This document shows positions 35,079-42,963 of a stretch of 64,000 nucleotides of DNA, piece by piece. The notes below the pieces were generated by a model. That model was not told where the DNA came from and made no database searches. It worked only from the letters and a program-made list of their open reading frames with translations. Every line of letters begins with the position of its first letter. Within the stretch, counting starts at the first letter, position 1. Source of the stretch: Sphingosinicellaceae bacterium (GTDB taxonomy: Bacteria > Pseudomonadota > Alphaproteobacteria > Sphingomonadales > Sphingomonadaceae); NCBI GenBank assembly GCA_019285715.1, contig CP079108.1, positions 1,255,001 to 1,319,000 of the forward strand, given 5' to 3'. The position numbers were made by a program, and so were the translations under genes.

Positions 35079-35192
35079 GTCATCCCCGCGTAGGCGGGGA
35101 CCCATGAACACCGCATCCCGGAGTGATGCGCGACCTTCCGACCATCACTTTGAAGGTCGGTATTCATGGGCCCCCCCTGCGCGGGGATGACA
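35079..35192. repeat. Composite inverted repeat between rne and ruvB
   Basis: Outer arms TGTCATCCCCGCGTAGGC...CCCATGAA (35079-35109) and their near reverse complement (35162-35192) enclose two smaller hairpins, GCATC/GATGC (35113-35130) and CGACCTTC/GAAGGTCG (35131-35138 and 35152-35159). Folded, this would give a three- or four-way branched structure. It sits between convergent genes, ten bases from each, and probably acts as a two-way terminator or a mobile palindromic unit. Confidence 0.85.
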
Positions 35193-35202
35193 CCCAGATT
35201 CG

Positions 35203-36234
35203 CTATTCCTCCAGCACGTCCAGCAAGGGCAATTGCGGCGAACTCGCCGGCGGTACGATCCCCAGGTGCTTCCAGGCACTCGGGTTGAGCATCCGGCCCC
35301 GCGCCGTCCGCGCTACCAGTCCCGACTGGATCAGATACGGCTCGACGACCTCCTCGACGGTATCCCGCGCTTCGCTGAGCCCCGCCGCCAGCGTCTCGAT
35401 CCCGACCGGTCCGCCGCGGTAGATGTCGGCGATCATCATCAGATAGCGCCGGTCCATCGCGTCAAGGCCGAGCCCGTCGACCTCGAGCCGGTTCAGCGCC
35501 GCGTCGGCGATCTTGACGGTGACCTGCCCGTCGCCCGCAACCACGGCAAAGTCGCGCACGCGCCTGAGCAGCCGCCCGGCGATCCGCGGCGTGCCCCGTG
35601 CTCGCCCGGCAATCTCGCGCGCGCCGTCGTCGGTCAGGTCGAGCCCGAGCAGCCCGGCCGCGCGGCGCACCACGAGGTCGAGCTCGGCGACGGTGTAGAA
35701 CGTCAGCCGCAGCGGGATCCCGAAGCGGTCGCGCAGCGGCGTCGTCACCAGCCCCGAGCGGGTGGTCGCGCCGATCAGCGTGAACGGCGGCAGGTCGATC
35801 CGCACCGACCGCGCGCTCGGCCCTTCGCCGATCATCAGGTCGAGCGCCCGGTCCTCCATCGCCGGATACAGGATCTCCTCGATCGCCGGCGACAGGCGGT
35901 GAATCTCGTCGATGAACAGCACGTCGTGCGGTTCGAGGTTGGTCAGCAGCGCCGCGAGGTCGCCCGCCTTAGCAATCACCGGGCCACTGGTCGCGCGGAA
36001 GCCGACGCCCAGTTCGCGCGCCACGATCTGCGCCAGCGTCGTCTTGCCCAGCCCCGGCGGCCCCGACAGCAGGACGTGGTCGAGCGCCTCGCCCCGCGAC
36101 CGCGCTGCCTCGATGAACACCCGCAAATTGGCACGCAGCCCGGCCTGGCCGACGAACTCGTCGAGCGTCTTCGGGCGTAAGGCCGCGTCGACATCCTCGG
36201 GGCGGCGCAGCGGAGTTTGGAGGCGGTCGTCCAT
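35203..36234 (-). CDS. ruvB: Holliday junction branch migration helicase RuvB
   Basis: AAA+ hexameric motor that drives branch migration with RuvA at Holliday junctions. The 343-residue protein has Walker [10 protein letters not shown] (residues 58-66), Walker [11 protein letters not shown], the sensor region [10 protein letters not shown] and the C-terminal winged helix with [10 protein letters not shown]-like spacing ([13 protein letters not shown]). ATG at 36234 is preceded by AGGAAG. In most alphaproteobacteria ruvC, ruvA and ruvB are adjacent; here ruvB is about 2 kb from ruvA with unrelated genes between. Confidence 0.97.
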   Translation of the reverse strand: MDDRLQTPLRRPEDVDAALRPKTLDEFVGQAGLRANLRVFIEAARSRGEALDHVLLSGPPGLGKTTLAQIVARELGVGFRATSGPVIAKAGDLAALLTNLEPHDVLFIDEIHRLSPAIEEILYPAMEDRALDLMIGEGPSARSVRIDLPPFTLIGATTRSGLVTTPLRDRFGIPLRLTFYTVAELDLVVRRAAGLLGLDLTDDGAREIAGRARGTPRIAGRLLRRVRDFAVVAGDGQVTVKIADAALNRLEVDGLGLDAMDRRYLMMIADIYRGGPVGIETLAAGLSEARDTVEEVVEPYLIQSGLVARTARGRMLNPSAWKHLGIVPPASSPQLPLLDVLEE

Positions 36235-36323
36235 GTGCTTCCTTGCACCGCGGACCCGAGGCTTGGGAAGGGTAGGAAAGCTCGCATGTTACGTCGTAGA
36301 GCGCGATAATGATCTGATACGGT

Positions 36324-36329
36324 TATAAT
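36324..36329 (+). promoter_or_regulatory. Perfect TATAAT -10 box
   Basis: TATAAT lies in an AT-rich stretch about 55 bases before the start codon at 36383. No good -35 is visible at 16-18 bp. It is a likely promoter for the small accessory gene pair; AT-rich sequence of this sort is rare in the window. Confidence 0.45.
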
Positions 36330-36382
36330 ACTCGACTTTATAAGTCATTTTAGGTAAATATTTGTCCAGTCGGAGGGATTAC

Positions 36383-36820
36383 ATGGAGCCGGATATCCGC
36401 GGCGCAGCGTCTCTGACGTCTGCACGGCTCGCCTATCGATATTATCTGCGGACGGGCCGCCGCGTCGCCGAGAGCACGTTTGAGAGTCCGCCGATTGAAG
36501 CCAAGTTCAACCCGAACCACGATCCGGGCAATGGTCAGTTCACCTTTGGCTTAGGCGGCGGGTTTGGGCGCACCAATCCGCTGCGCATGCAAGTTCAATA
36601 TCGTGCGAACCCGCGTGCGCGGATTGGTGTAAACAGCGGTGCTTTCCGTGACCCGATGACGTTCGAACACACGTTTCCAGGCCTTCGCGACGCGCCGGGC
36701 GGCGTCATGGGCGGGCTCGCCGACAATGCCTTCGACCTGATGGGACCGGGTAGAGAGGCGACCGACGCGCTGACGATCGCACGGACGAGGGAGCTGGTCG
36801 CGATATGCTCGCATCAATGA
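36383..36820 (+). CDS. Accessory protein with an FNPNHDPGNGQFTF motif, function unknown
   Basis: A 145-residue protein. ATG at 36383 has GGAGGG six bases upstream. The N-terminal helix (ASLTSARLAYRYYLRTGRR) is followed by FNPNHDPGNGQFTFGLGGG, a short motif of a type found near the N-terminus of effector-like and phage-associated proteins in alphaproteobacteria. The C-terminal part (RDPMTFEHTFPGLRDAPGG, then a helical end) has no family I recognise. It overlaps the next frame by ATGA, suggesting a two-gene unit such as an effector and its partner (inference). It is inserted in the ruvA-ruvB gap, in lower-GC sequence. Confidence 0.65.
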   Translation: MEPDIRGAASLTSARLAYRYYLRTGRRVAESTFESPPIEAKFNPNHDPGNGQFTFGLGGGFGRTNPLRMQVQYRANPRARIGVNSGAFRDPMTFEHTFPGLRDAPGGVMGGLADNAFDLMGPGREATDALTIARTRELVAICSHQ

Positions 36821-37103
36821 TGCTTGCCTCTCCCACCTTTATCGACCGTCTTGGAGACTTTCCGGATCGCAATATCGACACAGAATTTGCGGCGTTAAAG
36901 GAGAGCTTCAGCGTTGTTCCCCGCAAACTTGGCGAAGAGCGCTACGCACAACTGATCGACATGGCCGACCGCATGCGCGCCATTTCGAAGCGGACCCGGA
37001 AGAGAAGACCGAGGACAGCGCGGCCGGGCGCCGGCTGATCGTCGAGATGGAGGACATCCTGCTCGCGGCGCGGGCTCGCAAGCCGAAGGCCGCCGACGGC
37101 TGA
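36817..37103 (+). pseudogene. Frameshifted small gene, partner of the preceding gene
   Basis: Starting at ATG 36817 (ATGA overlap), frame 1 codes well to about residue 58 (MADRMRAISK), then runs into rare codons (AGA AGA, AGG, ACA) and stops at 37038. From 36990 the -1 frame continues with near-perfect high-GC codons through ADPEEKTEDSAAGRRLIVEM to a TGA at 37101-37103. Joined, the product is about 95 residues, acidic and helical, which would suit an immunity or regulatory protein. The break could be a mutation, a sequencing error, or programmed frameshifting. No family was recognised. Confidence 0.6.
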
Positions 37104-37159
37104 CTGGTCGCGCGGCCCGGTTCCCCCTATCGTCATGGGCGACATTGGGGGACACACGA

Positions 37160-38275
37160 ATGCAGGCCACAAGGCGAGCGCTCATGGCGGGCGCGGGGAT
37201 GCTCGCGGCGAGCGCGGCGCTGGCGAAGCTGCCGGCTGGCTCCCACTACGACCGCGCCATCGTCATCGACGGCCTCGGCACTCCCGACGATCCGGACGGC
37301 AAGGACGGCAGCTTCGAGTTGTCCCCCCGCGGCCTCGCCCAGATTCGCAACTCGGGGGCGACCGCGTGGCAGGTCACCGTCGGCGACGTCGGCAACCTGC
37401 CGACCAACTGGGACAATTCGGTGGACCAGACCGCCTACTGGTCGGGGCTTATCGCTGCCAACCCCAAGGTCTTCATCCTCGCCCGCACCGCCGCCGACAT
37501 TCGCGAGGCGAAGGCCTCGGGCCGCGCGGCGATCATCTTCGGGACGCAGGACACGGCGATGGCGGGGACCAATCTCGACCGCCTCGACACGCTAGGCAAC
37601 CTCGGCGTCCGCGTCGTCCAGCTGACGTACAACAACCGCAACCTGAGCGGCGACGGCGCGCTGGAGTCGGCCAACGCCGGGCTGTCGAAGCTTGGCTACA
37701 AGACCATCGAGCGCATCGAGAAGAACAAGCAGCTGCTCGACCTGTCGCATGGCGGCCAGCGCACCATCGCCGAGGCCATCGCCACCGCGAAGCGCCCGCC
37801 GACGATCAGCCACACCGGCTGCCGCTCGGTCTACGATCACCCGCGCAATGTCTGGGATGCCGAGCTGAAGGCGCTCGCCGACAAGGGTGGCGTCGTCGGC
37901 ATCTACTGGATGCCGTTCCTGGTCGCGGGCGGCAAGCCGACCACCGCCGACCTCGTCCGCCACATCAGCCATGCCGTCGACGTCTGCGGCGAGGACCACG
38001 TCGGGATCGGCACCGACGGCGGGCTCCGCGAGATCGTCGTCGACGCCAAGTACCGCGCCGAGGCAAAGAAATCCAACGAGGACCGCACCGCTCGGGGCAT
38101 TGCCGCGCCGGGCGAGGGACCCGAGGTTTTCCCCTTCATCGCCGAGCTTAATAGCCCGATGCGTTTCCGGATGCTCGGCGAAGCGCTCGACAAGGCGGGC
38201 TGGAGCGCGGCGCGGGTCGACAAGGTACTCGGCGGCAACCTGCTCCGGCTGTACGGCGAGGCCTGGGGCGGCTAG
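37160..38275 (+). CDS. M19 membrane-dipeptidase-like protein with incomplete metal site
   Basis: A 371-residue exported protein of the peptidase M19 (renal dipeptidase) fold. ATG at 37160 has GGGGGA upstream, and the N-terminus [20 protein letters not shown] suggests Tat export. Retained family marks are [19 protein letters not shown] and [15 protein letters not shown] (two histidines) and VGIGTDGG (Asp). However, the N-terminal HxD of classical members is replaced by [10 protein letters not shown], and the bridging Glu region reads IIFGTQDTA. So the standard two-zinc centre appears incomplete; activity cannot be assumed. Its stop overlaps the ruvA stop on CTAG, and it separates ruvA from ruvB. 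Confidence 0.85.
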   Translation: MQATRRALMAGAGMLAASAALAKLPAGSHYDRAIVIDGLGTPDDPDGKDGSFELSPRGLAQIRNSGATAWQVTVGDVGNLPTNWDNSVDQTAYWSGLIAANPKVFILARTAADIREAKASGRAAIIFGTQDTAMAGTNLDRLDTLGNLGVRVVQLTYNNRNLSGDGALESANAGLSKLGYKTIERIEKNKQLLDLSHGGQRTIAEAIATAKRPPTISHTGCRSVYDHPRNVWDAELKALADKGGVVGIYWMPFLVAGGKPTTADLVRHISHAVDVCGEDHVGIGTDGGLREIVVDAKYRAEAKKSNEDRTARGIAAPGEGPEVFPFIAELNSPMRFRMLGEALDKAGWSAARVDKVLGGNLLRLYGEAWGG

Positions 38276-38874
38276 CGCGCGCTTTTCTTCAGCGCCACCC
38301 GGACCAGCGCGCCGACGTCGGCCGCTTCTCCGACCTCCGCGACTGCCTCGGCGACCGCGCGGCTGGCATCCATCGGGCGGAAGCCGAGGTTGGCGAGCGC
38401 CGACAGCGCGTCCGCGACCGCGGACTTGGGCGAAGCGGCAAGCGGCGCGACGCCGAGCGGTCCGGTCGGCAGCACCCCGGCCTTGTCCTTGAGCTCCAGC
38501 ACGATCCGCGCGGCGAGCTTCGGCCCGACGCCGTTGGCGCGCGCGACGCTGGCGGTGTCCTTGGCGGCGACGGCTTGCTGGAGATCGCCCGGCGTCAGCA
38601 CCGACAGGATCGCCAGCGCGACCCGCCCGCCGACGCCCTGGACCGAGAGCAACAGCCGGAACCAGTCGCGCTCCTCGTGGCTGCCGAAGCCGAACAGCTG
38701 GATCGCGTCCTCGCGGACCTGGGTCTCTATGTGCAGGCTGAGCGGACCGCCGATCGGGCCGAGGTTGCCGAGCGTCCGTGCGCTCGCGGCGACGAGATAG
38801 CCGACCCCGTCGACGTCGACGACGCAGGTGTCGACGGCGACTGAATCGAGCAGACCGGTGAGTTTGGCGATCAC
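38272..38874 (-). CDS. ruvA: Holliday junction DNA-binding protein RuvA
   Basis: Tetrameric protein that binds Holliday junctions and recruits RuvB. The 200-residue protein has the OB-fold N-terminus ([16 protein letters not shown]), the acidic-pin region [14 protein letters not shown], two helix-hairpin-helix motifs ([32 protein letters not shown]) and the C-terminal RuvB-binding domain ([10 protein letters not shown]). GTG start at 38874 overlaps the ruvC stop (GTGA). The stop shares CTAG with the convergent dipeptidase-like gene. Confidence 0.96.
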   Translation of the reverse strand: MIAKLTGLLDSVAVDTCVVDVDGVGYLVAASARTLGNLGPIGGPLSLHIETQVREDAIQLFGFGSHEERDWFRLLLSVQGVGGRVALAILSVLTPGDLQQAVAAKDTASVARANGVGPKLAARIVLELKDKAGVLPTGPLGVAPLAASPKSAVADALSALANLGFRPMDASRAVAEAVAEVGEAADVGALVRVALKKSAR

Positions 38875-39368
38875 GCCAGCACCCGCGCGCGCGTCGTCGC
38901 CGACCCGGCAATGTGGGCGTGGCAGATCGCCACCGCGAGCGCATCCGCCGCGTCCTCGCCGTCGACCGCGCAGCCGGGCAGCAGCCGCTCGACCATCGCG
39001 CGGATCTGCGCCTTGTCGGCGGTGCCGGTGCCGACGATCGCCTTCTTGACGAAGCGCGTCGCATATTCCGCTACGGGGAGCCCGGCCTTGGCGGCGACCA
39101 GCAGCACGATCCCGCGGGCTTGGCCGAGCTTGAGGGTCGACTGCGGGTTGACGTTGACGAAGGTTTCCTCGACCGCCGCACCGTCGGGGCGATGGGCGGC
39201 GATCACCGCGGCCAGCGCGTCGTACAATTGCACGAGCCGGTCGCTCAGGCTGTCCGCCGACCGGCTTTTCACGCAGCCGTTGGCGATGTGGCGCAGGCGG
39301 TTGCCCTGCGCCTCGATGACACCCCAGCCGGTCTTCTGCAGCCCCGGGTCGAGGCCGATCAGGATCAC
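38871..39368 (-). CDS. ruvC: Crossover junction endodeoxyribonuclease RuvC
   Basis: Resolvase that cuts Holliday junctions symmetrically. The 165-residue RNase H-fold protein has all four acidic residues in place: Asp7 in ILIGLDPGL, Glu in [11 protein letters not shown], and the Asp pair in [16 protein letters not shown]. Length is normal. It is coupled to ruvA by GTGA. Upstream, a 17-bp inverted repeat separates it from yebC. Confidence 0.96.
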   Translation of the reverse strand: MILIGLDPGLQKTGWGVIEAQGNRLRHIANGCVKSRSADSLSDRLVQLYDALAAVIAAHRPDGAAVEETFVNVNPQSTLKLGQARGIVLLVAAKAGLPVAEYATRFVKKAIVGTGTADKAQIRAMVERLLPGCAVDGEDAADALAVAICHAHIAGSATTRARVLA

Positions 39369-39380
39369 CGCGAAAGGTCG

Positions 39381-39432
39381 CCGTCATCCCCGCGCAGGCG
39401 GGGACCCATCACCCACTGCGCGGGGATGACGG
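39381..39432. repeat. Perfect 17-bp inverted repeat between yebC and ruvC
   Basis: CCGTCATCCCCGCGCAG (39381-39397) and CTGCGCGGGGATGACGG (39416-39432) are exact reverse complements around an 18-base loop that itself begins GCGGGGACCC. It lies downstream of yebC and 13 bases before the ruvC start. It may partly terminate the yebC transcript. Member of the GTCATCCCCGCG family. Confidence 0.9.
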
Positions 39433-39453
39433 GCGAAAAGTTGCAGGCTCCGG

Positions 39454-40197
39454 TCACCCCAGCTTCGCCAGCACGTCCTCGGGCACGTCGTAGTTGCCCC
39501 ACACGGTCTGGACGTCGTCGTCGTCCTCGAGCGCGTCGATCAGGCGGAGCAGGGTGCCGGCGTCGCTCTCGCCGACCGTGACCTCGAGCTGCGGGCGCCA
39601 CGCGAGCTTGCCGCCGTCGCCCTCGCCGAGCACGGCCTCCAGCGCCTTGACGACTTCGTGCAGGTTATCGAGCGCGGTCCAGATCTCGTGGCCGTCTTCC
39701 GTCGAGACGACGTCCTCGGCCCCGGCTTCGAGCGCGGCTTCGAAAACCTTGTCGGGGCTGCCCGCCTTGGCGGGGTAGGTGACCAGGCCCATGCGGGCGA
39801 AGCCGTGGCTGACCGAGCCGCTGGCACCGAGGTTGCCGCCGTTCTTGGCGACGATGGTGCGGACGTTGGTAGCGGTCCGGTTGCGGTTGTCGGTAAGGGT
39901 CTCGATGATCAGGCTGACGCCGCCGGGACCGAAGCCCTCATAGCGGATTTCCTCGTAGATCTCGCCGTCGTTGCCCGCCGCCTTGTTGATCGAGCGCTCG
40001 ATATTGTCCTTCGGCATACCGCCGGCGCGCGCCGCCAGCACCGCAGCGCGAAGCCGCGCGTTCATCGCCGGGTCGGGTAGGCCGGACTTCGCCGCGACGG
40101 TGATCTCGCGCGCCAGTTTCGAGAAAGCGGCGGCGCGCTTGCGGTCCTGCGCACCCTTGCGGTGCATGATGTTCTTGAATTTGGAATGGCCGGCCAT
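39454..40197 (-). CDS. yebC: YebC/PmpR-family protein
   Basis: A 247-residue cytoplasmic protein with the family start [18 protein letters not shown]. It also shows [31 protein letters not shown] and a conserved C-terminus. The family was described as a transcriptional regulator and is now also linked to ribosomes stalled on proline-rich stretches. The adjacent ruvC/ruvA arrangement is the usual one in proteobacteria. Length and sequence are standard. Confidence 0.95.
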   Translation of the reverse strand: MAGHSKFKNIMHRKGAQDRKRAAAFSKLAREITVAAKSGLPDPAMNARLRAAVLAARAGGMPKDNIERSINKAAGNDGEIYEEIRYEGFGPGGVSLIIETLTDNRNRTATNVRTIVAKNGGNLGASGSVSHGFARMGLVTYPAKAGSPDKVFEAALEAGAEDVVSTEDGHEIWTALDNLHEVVKALEAVLGEGDGGKLAWRPQLEVTVGESDAGTLLRLIDALEDDDDVQTVWGNYDVPEDVLAKLG

Positions 40198-40243
40198 GGG
40201 GTCTCTTGCGTTCGCTAATTATGACGGCGGTGTAGCGCCTCGG

Positions 40244-40639
40244 TCAGCGGCGCGCCAGCCGGGCAAGCAGCAGGTCTCGCGCCGCGGTCGCCTGGGCGGT
40301 CGCCTCGCTCGACCCACCGGCATCGGGATGGGCGGTGGCGAGTGCCCGGCGCCACGCGGCATGAACCTGGTCGGCATCCGCCTCGGCCGTGACTCCGAGC
40401 ACCTTCCGTGCCTGCGCCGCCTGGCGCTCGTCGCCGAGTTTCTGGCGCGAGGCATAGCCCCAGAAGGCCGCGCCGGCCGCCGCGAGCGCCGCCGCAGCGA
40501 TGTTGCCGGTCTCGAGGAAACGCAGCGCCAGCAGCCCGAGCGCCGCGACCGCACCCCAGCGCTTGACCGCGGGGATCAGCTCGCCGCGCGTGTGCAGCCA
40601 GTAGGCGAGCAGCGCGACGGCGACGATCGGAAGGATCAT
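40244..40639 (-). CDS. Membrane-anchored J-domain protein
   Basis: A 131-residue protein with one or two N-terminal hydrophobic helices (LPIVAVALLAYWLH, AALGLLALRFL, IAAAALAAAGAAFWGYA) and a C-terminal J domain. The J domain carries the invariant HPD in ALATAHPDAGGSS and the preceding KVLGVTAEADADQVHAAWR. J proteins stimulate DnaK ATPase; a membrane anchor suggests recruitment of DnaK to the inner membrane, as for DjlA-like or TIM14-like proteins (inference). ATG overlaps the mipZ stop (ATGA), so it is coupled to mipZ. Confidence 0.85.
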   Translation of the reverse strand: MILPIVAVALLAYWLHTRGELIPAVKRWGAVAALGLLALRFLETGNIAAAALAAAGAAFWGYASRQKLGDERQAAQARKVLGVTAEADADQVHAAWRRALATAHPDAGGSSEATAQATAARDLLLARLARR

Positions 40640-41460
40640 GCCGCTGCTGCCGCGATGGCACTCTCCCAACCCGGGAGTGCAAGCGCGCCGATCAGTGCCC
40701 GCAGCTCGGCGCGCGCGGCGACGTGGCTGAGGCTGAAATCCTCGAGTTGCCCGACGTCGAGCAAGGTCAGCCCGCGCGGGAACAGCTCGCGGAAGATGAC
40801 GCGCTCGCTGAGGCCCGGGGCAACGCGGAAGCCGACGCGCTTCGACAGCTCCGCCAGCGCCGACGCCATGCGCCGCATGTTGCGCGCGTCGAGGTTGGCG
40901 AGGCGGTTGCGCAGCACGACCCAGTCGACGGTGCCGCCGTCGACGCGGCCGCGGACCTTGCGGGCGTCCCAGACCAGCTCGGAGTAGAAGCTCGGGCGCC
41001 TGACCTTGAAGGTGTCGGGGTCGACCTGCCCGATCAGGTCGAAGTCGACGAAGCTGTCGTTCATCGGCGTGACCAGCGTGTCGGACTTGGCGAGCGCTGC
41101 GCGGGCCATGGCGGAGTCGCGGCCCGGCGTGTCGACCACGATGAAGTCCTTGCCGCGCCATTCGAGCAGCTGGTCGGTCAGGATATCGACGTCGCCGGCG
41201 CCGTCCTCGATCACCGCAATGTCGGGCGAGGGCAGGGTGACATCGCGCTTCTTCGACAGCGCCGCACGGTTCTCGAGGTAGCGCGCGACGGTGCGCTGCC
41301 GCGCGTCGATGTCGATCGCGCCGACGTCGAAACCGGCGTGGGACAGGGCCACAGCGATGTGGACGGCGGTCGTGGACTTGCCCGAACCGCCCTTTTCGTT
41401 GCCGAGCACGATGATGTGCGCGCGCCGTTCCGCTGGCTTGTCGCCGGCCCCCGCCTGCAT
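40636..41460 (-). CDS. mipZ: MipZ-type ParA ATPase, division-plane positioning
   Basis: A 274-residue deviant-Walker P-loop ATPase. GNEKGGSGKSTTAVH is at about residues 22-36, DARQRTVARYLENR is the MipZ-specific segment, and IVVDTPG is Walker B. In Caulobacter MipZ binds ParB near the origin and inhibits FtsZ, so that division occurs at midcell; the same role is expected here. ATG at 41460 chosen from the position of the P-loop; the open frame upstream is not protein-like. It is divergent from panC (73 bases) and coupled to a J-domain gene. Confidence 0.92.
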   Translation of the reverse strand: MQAGAGDKPAERRAHIIVLGNEKGGSGKSTTAVHIAVALSHAGFDVGAIDIDARQRTVARYLENRAALSKKRDVTLPSPDIAVIEDGAGDVDILTDQLLEWRGKDFIVVDTPGRDSAMARAALAKSDTLVTPMNDSFVDFDLIGQVDPDTFKVRRPSFYSELVWDARKVRGRVDGGTVDWVVLRNRLANLDARNMRRMASALAELSKRVGFRVAPGLSERVIFRELFPRGLTLLDVGQLEDFSLSHVAARAELRALIGALALPGWESAIAAAAA

Positions 41461-41533
41461 TGCGAATGATTTCCCGCTTGATTGACGCCGCGGTGTTTCC
41501 GACAGGGGGCCGTTCAAGTCAACGAAAGCCCGC

Positions 41534-42421
41534 ATGTCCGACGCTCTCCCAGTCGTCTCCGACGCACTCCTCACCGTCCGCACGGTCGCCGACCTTCGGA
41601 AGCAGGTCGCGACCTGGCGCGCCGCGGGCCATGCCATCGGCCTCGTGCCGACGATGGGCGCGCTCCACGCCGGGCACCTGTCGCTGATCGCTGCAGCCCG
41701 CGCACGGGGTGGCCGGGTCGTTGCCTCGATCTTCGTCAACCCGAAGCAGTTCGGCCCGAACGAGGACCTCGACCGCTACCCCCGCGACGAGGCTGGCGAC
41801 GCGGCGCTGCTGGCGGGTGCGGGCTGCGACCTGCTGTTCGCGCCGCCGGTGACCGAGGTCTATCCCGCGGGGTTCGCGACCGAGGTCCGTGTTGGCGGGC
41901 TCGGCGACCTGCTGTGCGGCGCGGCGCGTCCGGGGCATTTTGACGGCGTTGCGACGGTCGTGACCAAGCTTCTCAACATGGTGCGGGCCGACGCTGCGTT
42001 CTTCGGTGAGAAGGACTGGCAGCAATTGGCGATCATCCGGCGGCTGGCGGCGGACCTCGACAGCGGCACCGAGATCGTCGGGCGGCCGATCATCCGCGAT
42101 GCCGACGGGCTCGCGATGAGCTCGCGCAACGCCTACCTTGACCTGGCTCAGCGCCACGATGCGGTCGCGCTACCGATCGCGCTTCATGCCGCCGCGCGGG
42201 CACTGACGAAGGGCGAAAAGGTCGAGACGACACTGATCGCGGCACGGGCTGCGCTGACGGCCGCGGGCTTCGGGCCGATTGACTATATGACGCTTGCCGA
42301 CCCCGGCAGCCTGGTCACGCTCGACCGGCTGGACCGCCCGGCGCGCCTGCTGGCGGCGGCCTGGATGGGCAAGACCCGGCTGATCGACAACGTGCCGGTG
42401 CTGTTGCCAGACGCGCACTAG
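41534..42421 (+). CDS. panC: Pantothenate synthetase
   Basis: Condenses D-pantoate and beta-alanine with ATP to give pantothenate, the precursor of coenzyme A. The 295-residue protein has the HIGH-like loop PTMGALHAGHLSLI, VVASIFVNPKQFGPNEDLDRYPR, FFGEKDWQQLAIIRRL, and the MSSRN phosphate loop in GLAMSSRNAYL. All active-site blocks are intact. It is monocistronic, with 46 bases to the convergent hypothetical gene. Confidence 0.96.
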   Translation: MSDALPVVSDALLTVRTVADLRKQVATWRAAGHAIGLVPTMGALHAGHLSLIAAARARGGRVVASIFVNPKQFGPNEDLDRYPRDEAGDAALLAGAGCDLLFAPPVTEVYPAGFATEVRVGGLGDLLCGAARPGHFDGVATVVTKLLNMVRADAAFFGEKDWQQLAIIRRLAADLDSGTEIVGRPIIRDADGLAMSSRNAYLDLAQRHDAVALPIALHAAARALTKGEKVETTLIAARAALTAAGFGPIDYMTLADPGSLVTLDRLDRPARLLAAAWMGKTRLIDNVPVLLPDAH

Positions 42422-42467
42422 GCCGACGAGCGGTCACCAGGCGTATCGGTCGAAAAGCGCGTATTGC

Positions 42468-42869
42468 CTAGCGCGGGCGGTAGCGACGGCCGTCGAACTG
42501 GCTGTTCTCGAACGAGAAGCTGGCGCTGCCGGTGTCGCCGAGCGGCACCGTCGTCGCGCCATAGACGCCGTGCGAGCCGCCCGAGCCGACGAAGGCGCCG
42601 ACCTCGCCGTGGGGGCGGCGGTCACGCGGCGCGGCGTTGGGGTTGTCGAACAGCGACCGGTCGAACAGCGGGTCGTAGGCAAGCTTGGGGTCCTGTGCGC
42701 GCGGGTTCGGGTCGATCTTGGCGATCTCGTCCGGCGACAGGCGATAGACGGTGCCGCCGTTGCTGGCCGGCTGCGTGATCGTCAGCGTGTCGGGTGCCGG
42801 CTCCTGCGCGAACGCGGCACTGCCGGCGATGGCCAGCGTGAACCCCAGCAGTGGCCGCAAAATATTCAT
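42468..42869 (-). CDS. Exported hypothetical protein
   Basis: A 133-residue protein. ATG at 42869 has AAGGAG five bases upstream and starts a signal peptide (LLGFTLAIAGSAAFAQEP). The mature part is polar, with a proline- and asparagine-rich centre (DPNPRAQDPKLAYDP), and ends in a repetitive, barrel-like or beta-rich segment (TGSASFSFENSQFDGRRYRPR). No family was recognised. It is probably periplasmic. Confidence 0.75.
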   Translation of the reverse strand: MNILRPLLGFTLAIAGSAAFAQEPAPDTLTITQPASNGGTVYRLSPDEIAKIDPNPRAQDPKLAYDPLFDRSLFDNPNAAPRDRRPHGEVGAFVGSGGSHGVYGATTVPLGDTGSASFSFENSQFDGRRYRPR

Positions 42870-42963
42870 CGTCGCTCCTTCGGCCCGCCCGCAATGCCCA
42901 TCGTCAATGTAGGCATGCAGCGTACGGATAGCCAGTCGCCCACCCCCTGCATATTCGCCCGGC

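Noticed and set aside
32559-35111. 850-codon minus-strand frame opposite rne
   Set aside because: Shadow caused by GC-rich third positions; rne is unmistakable on the plus strand.
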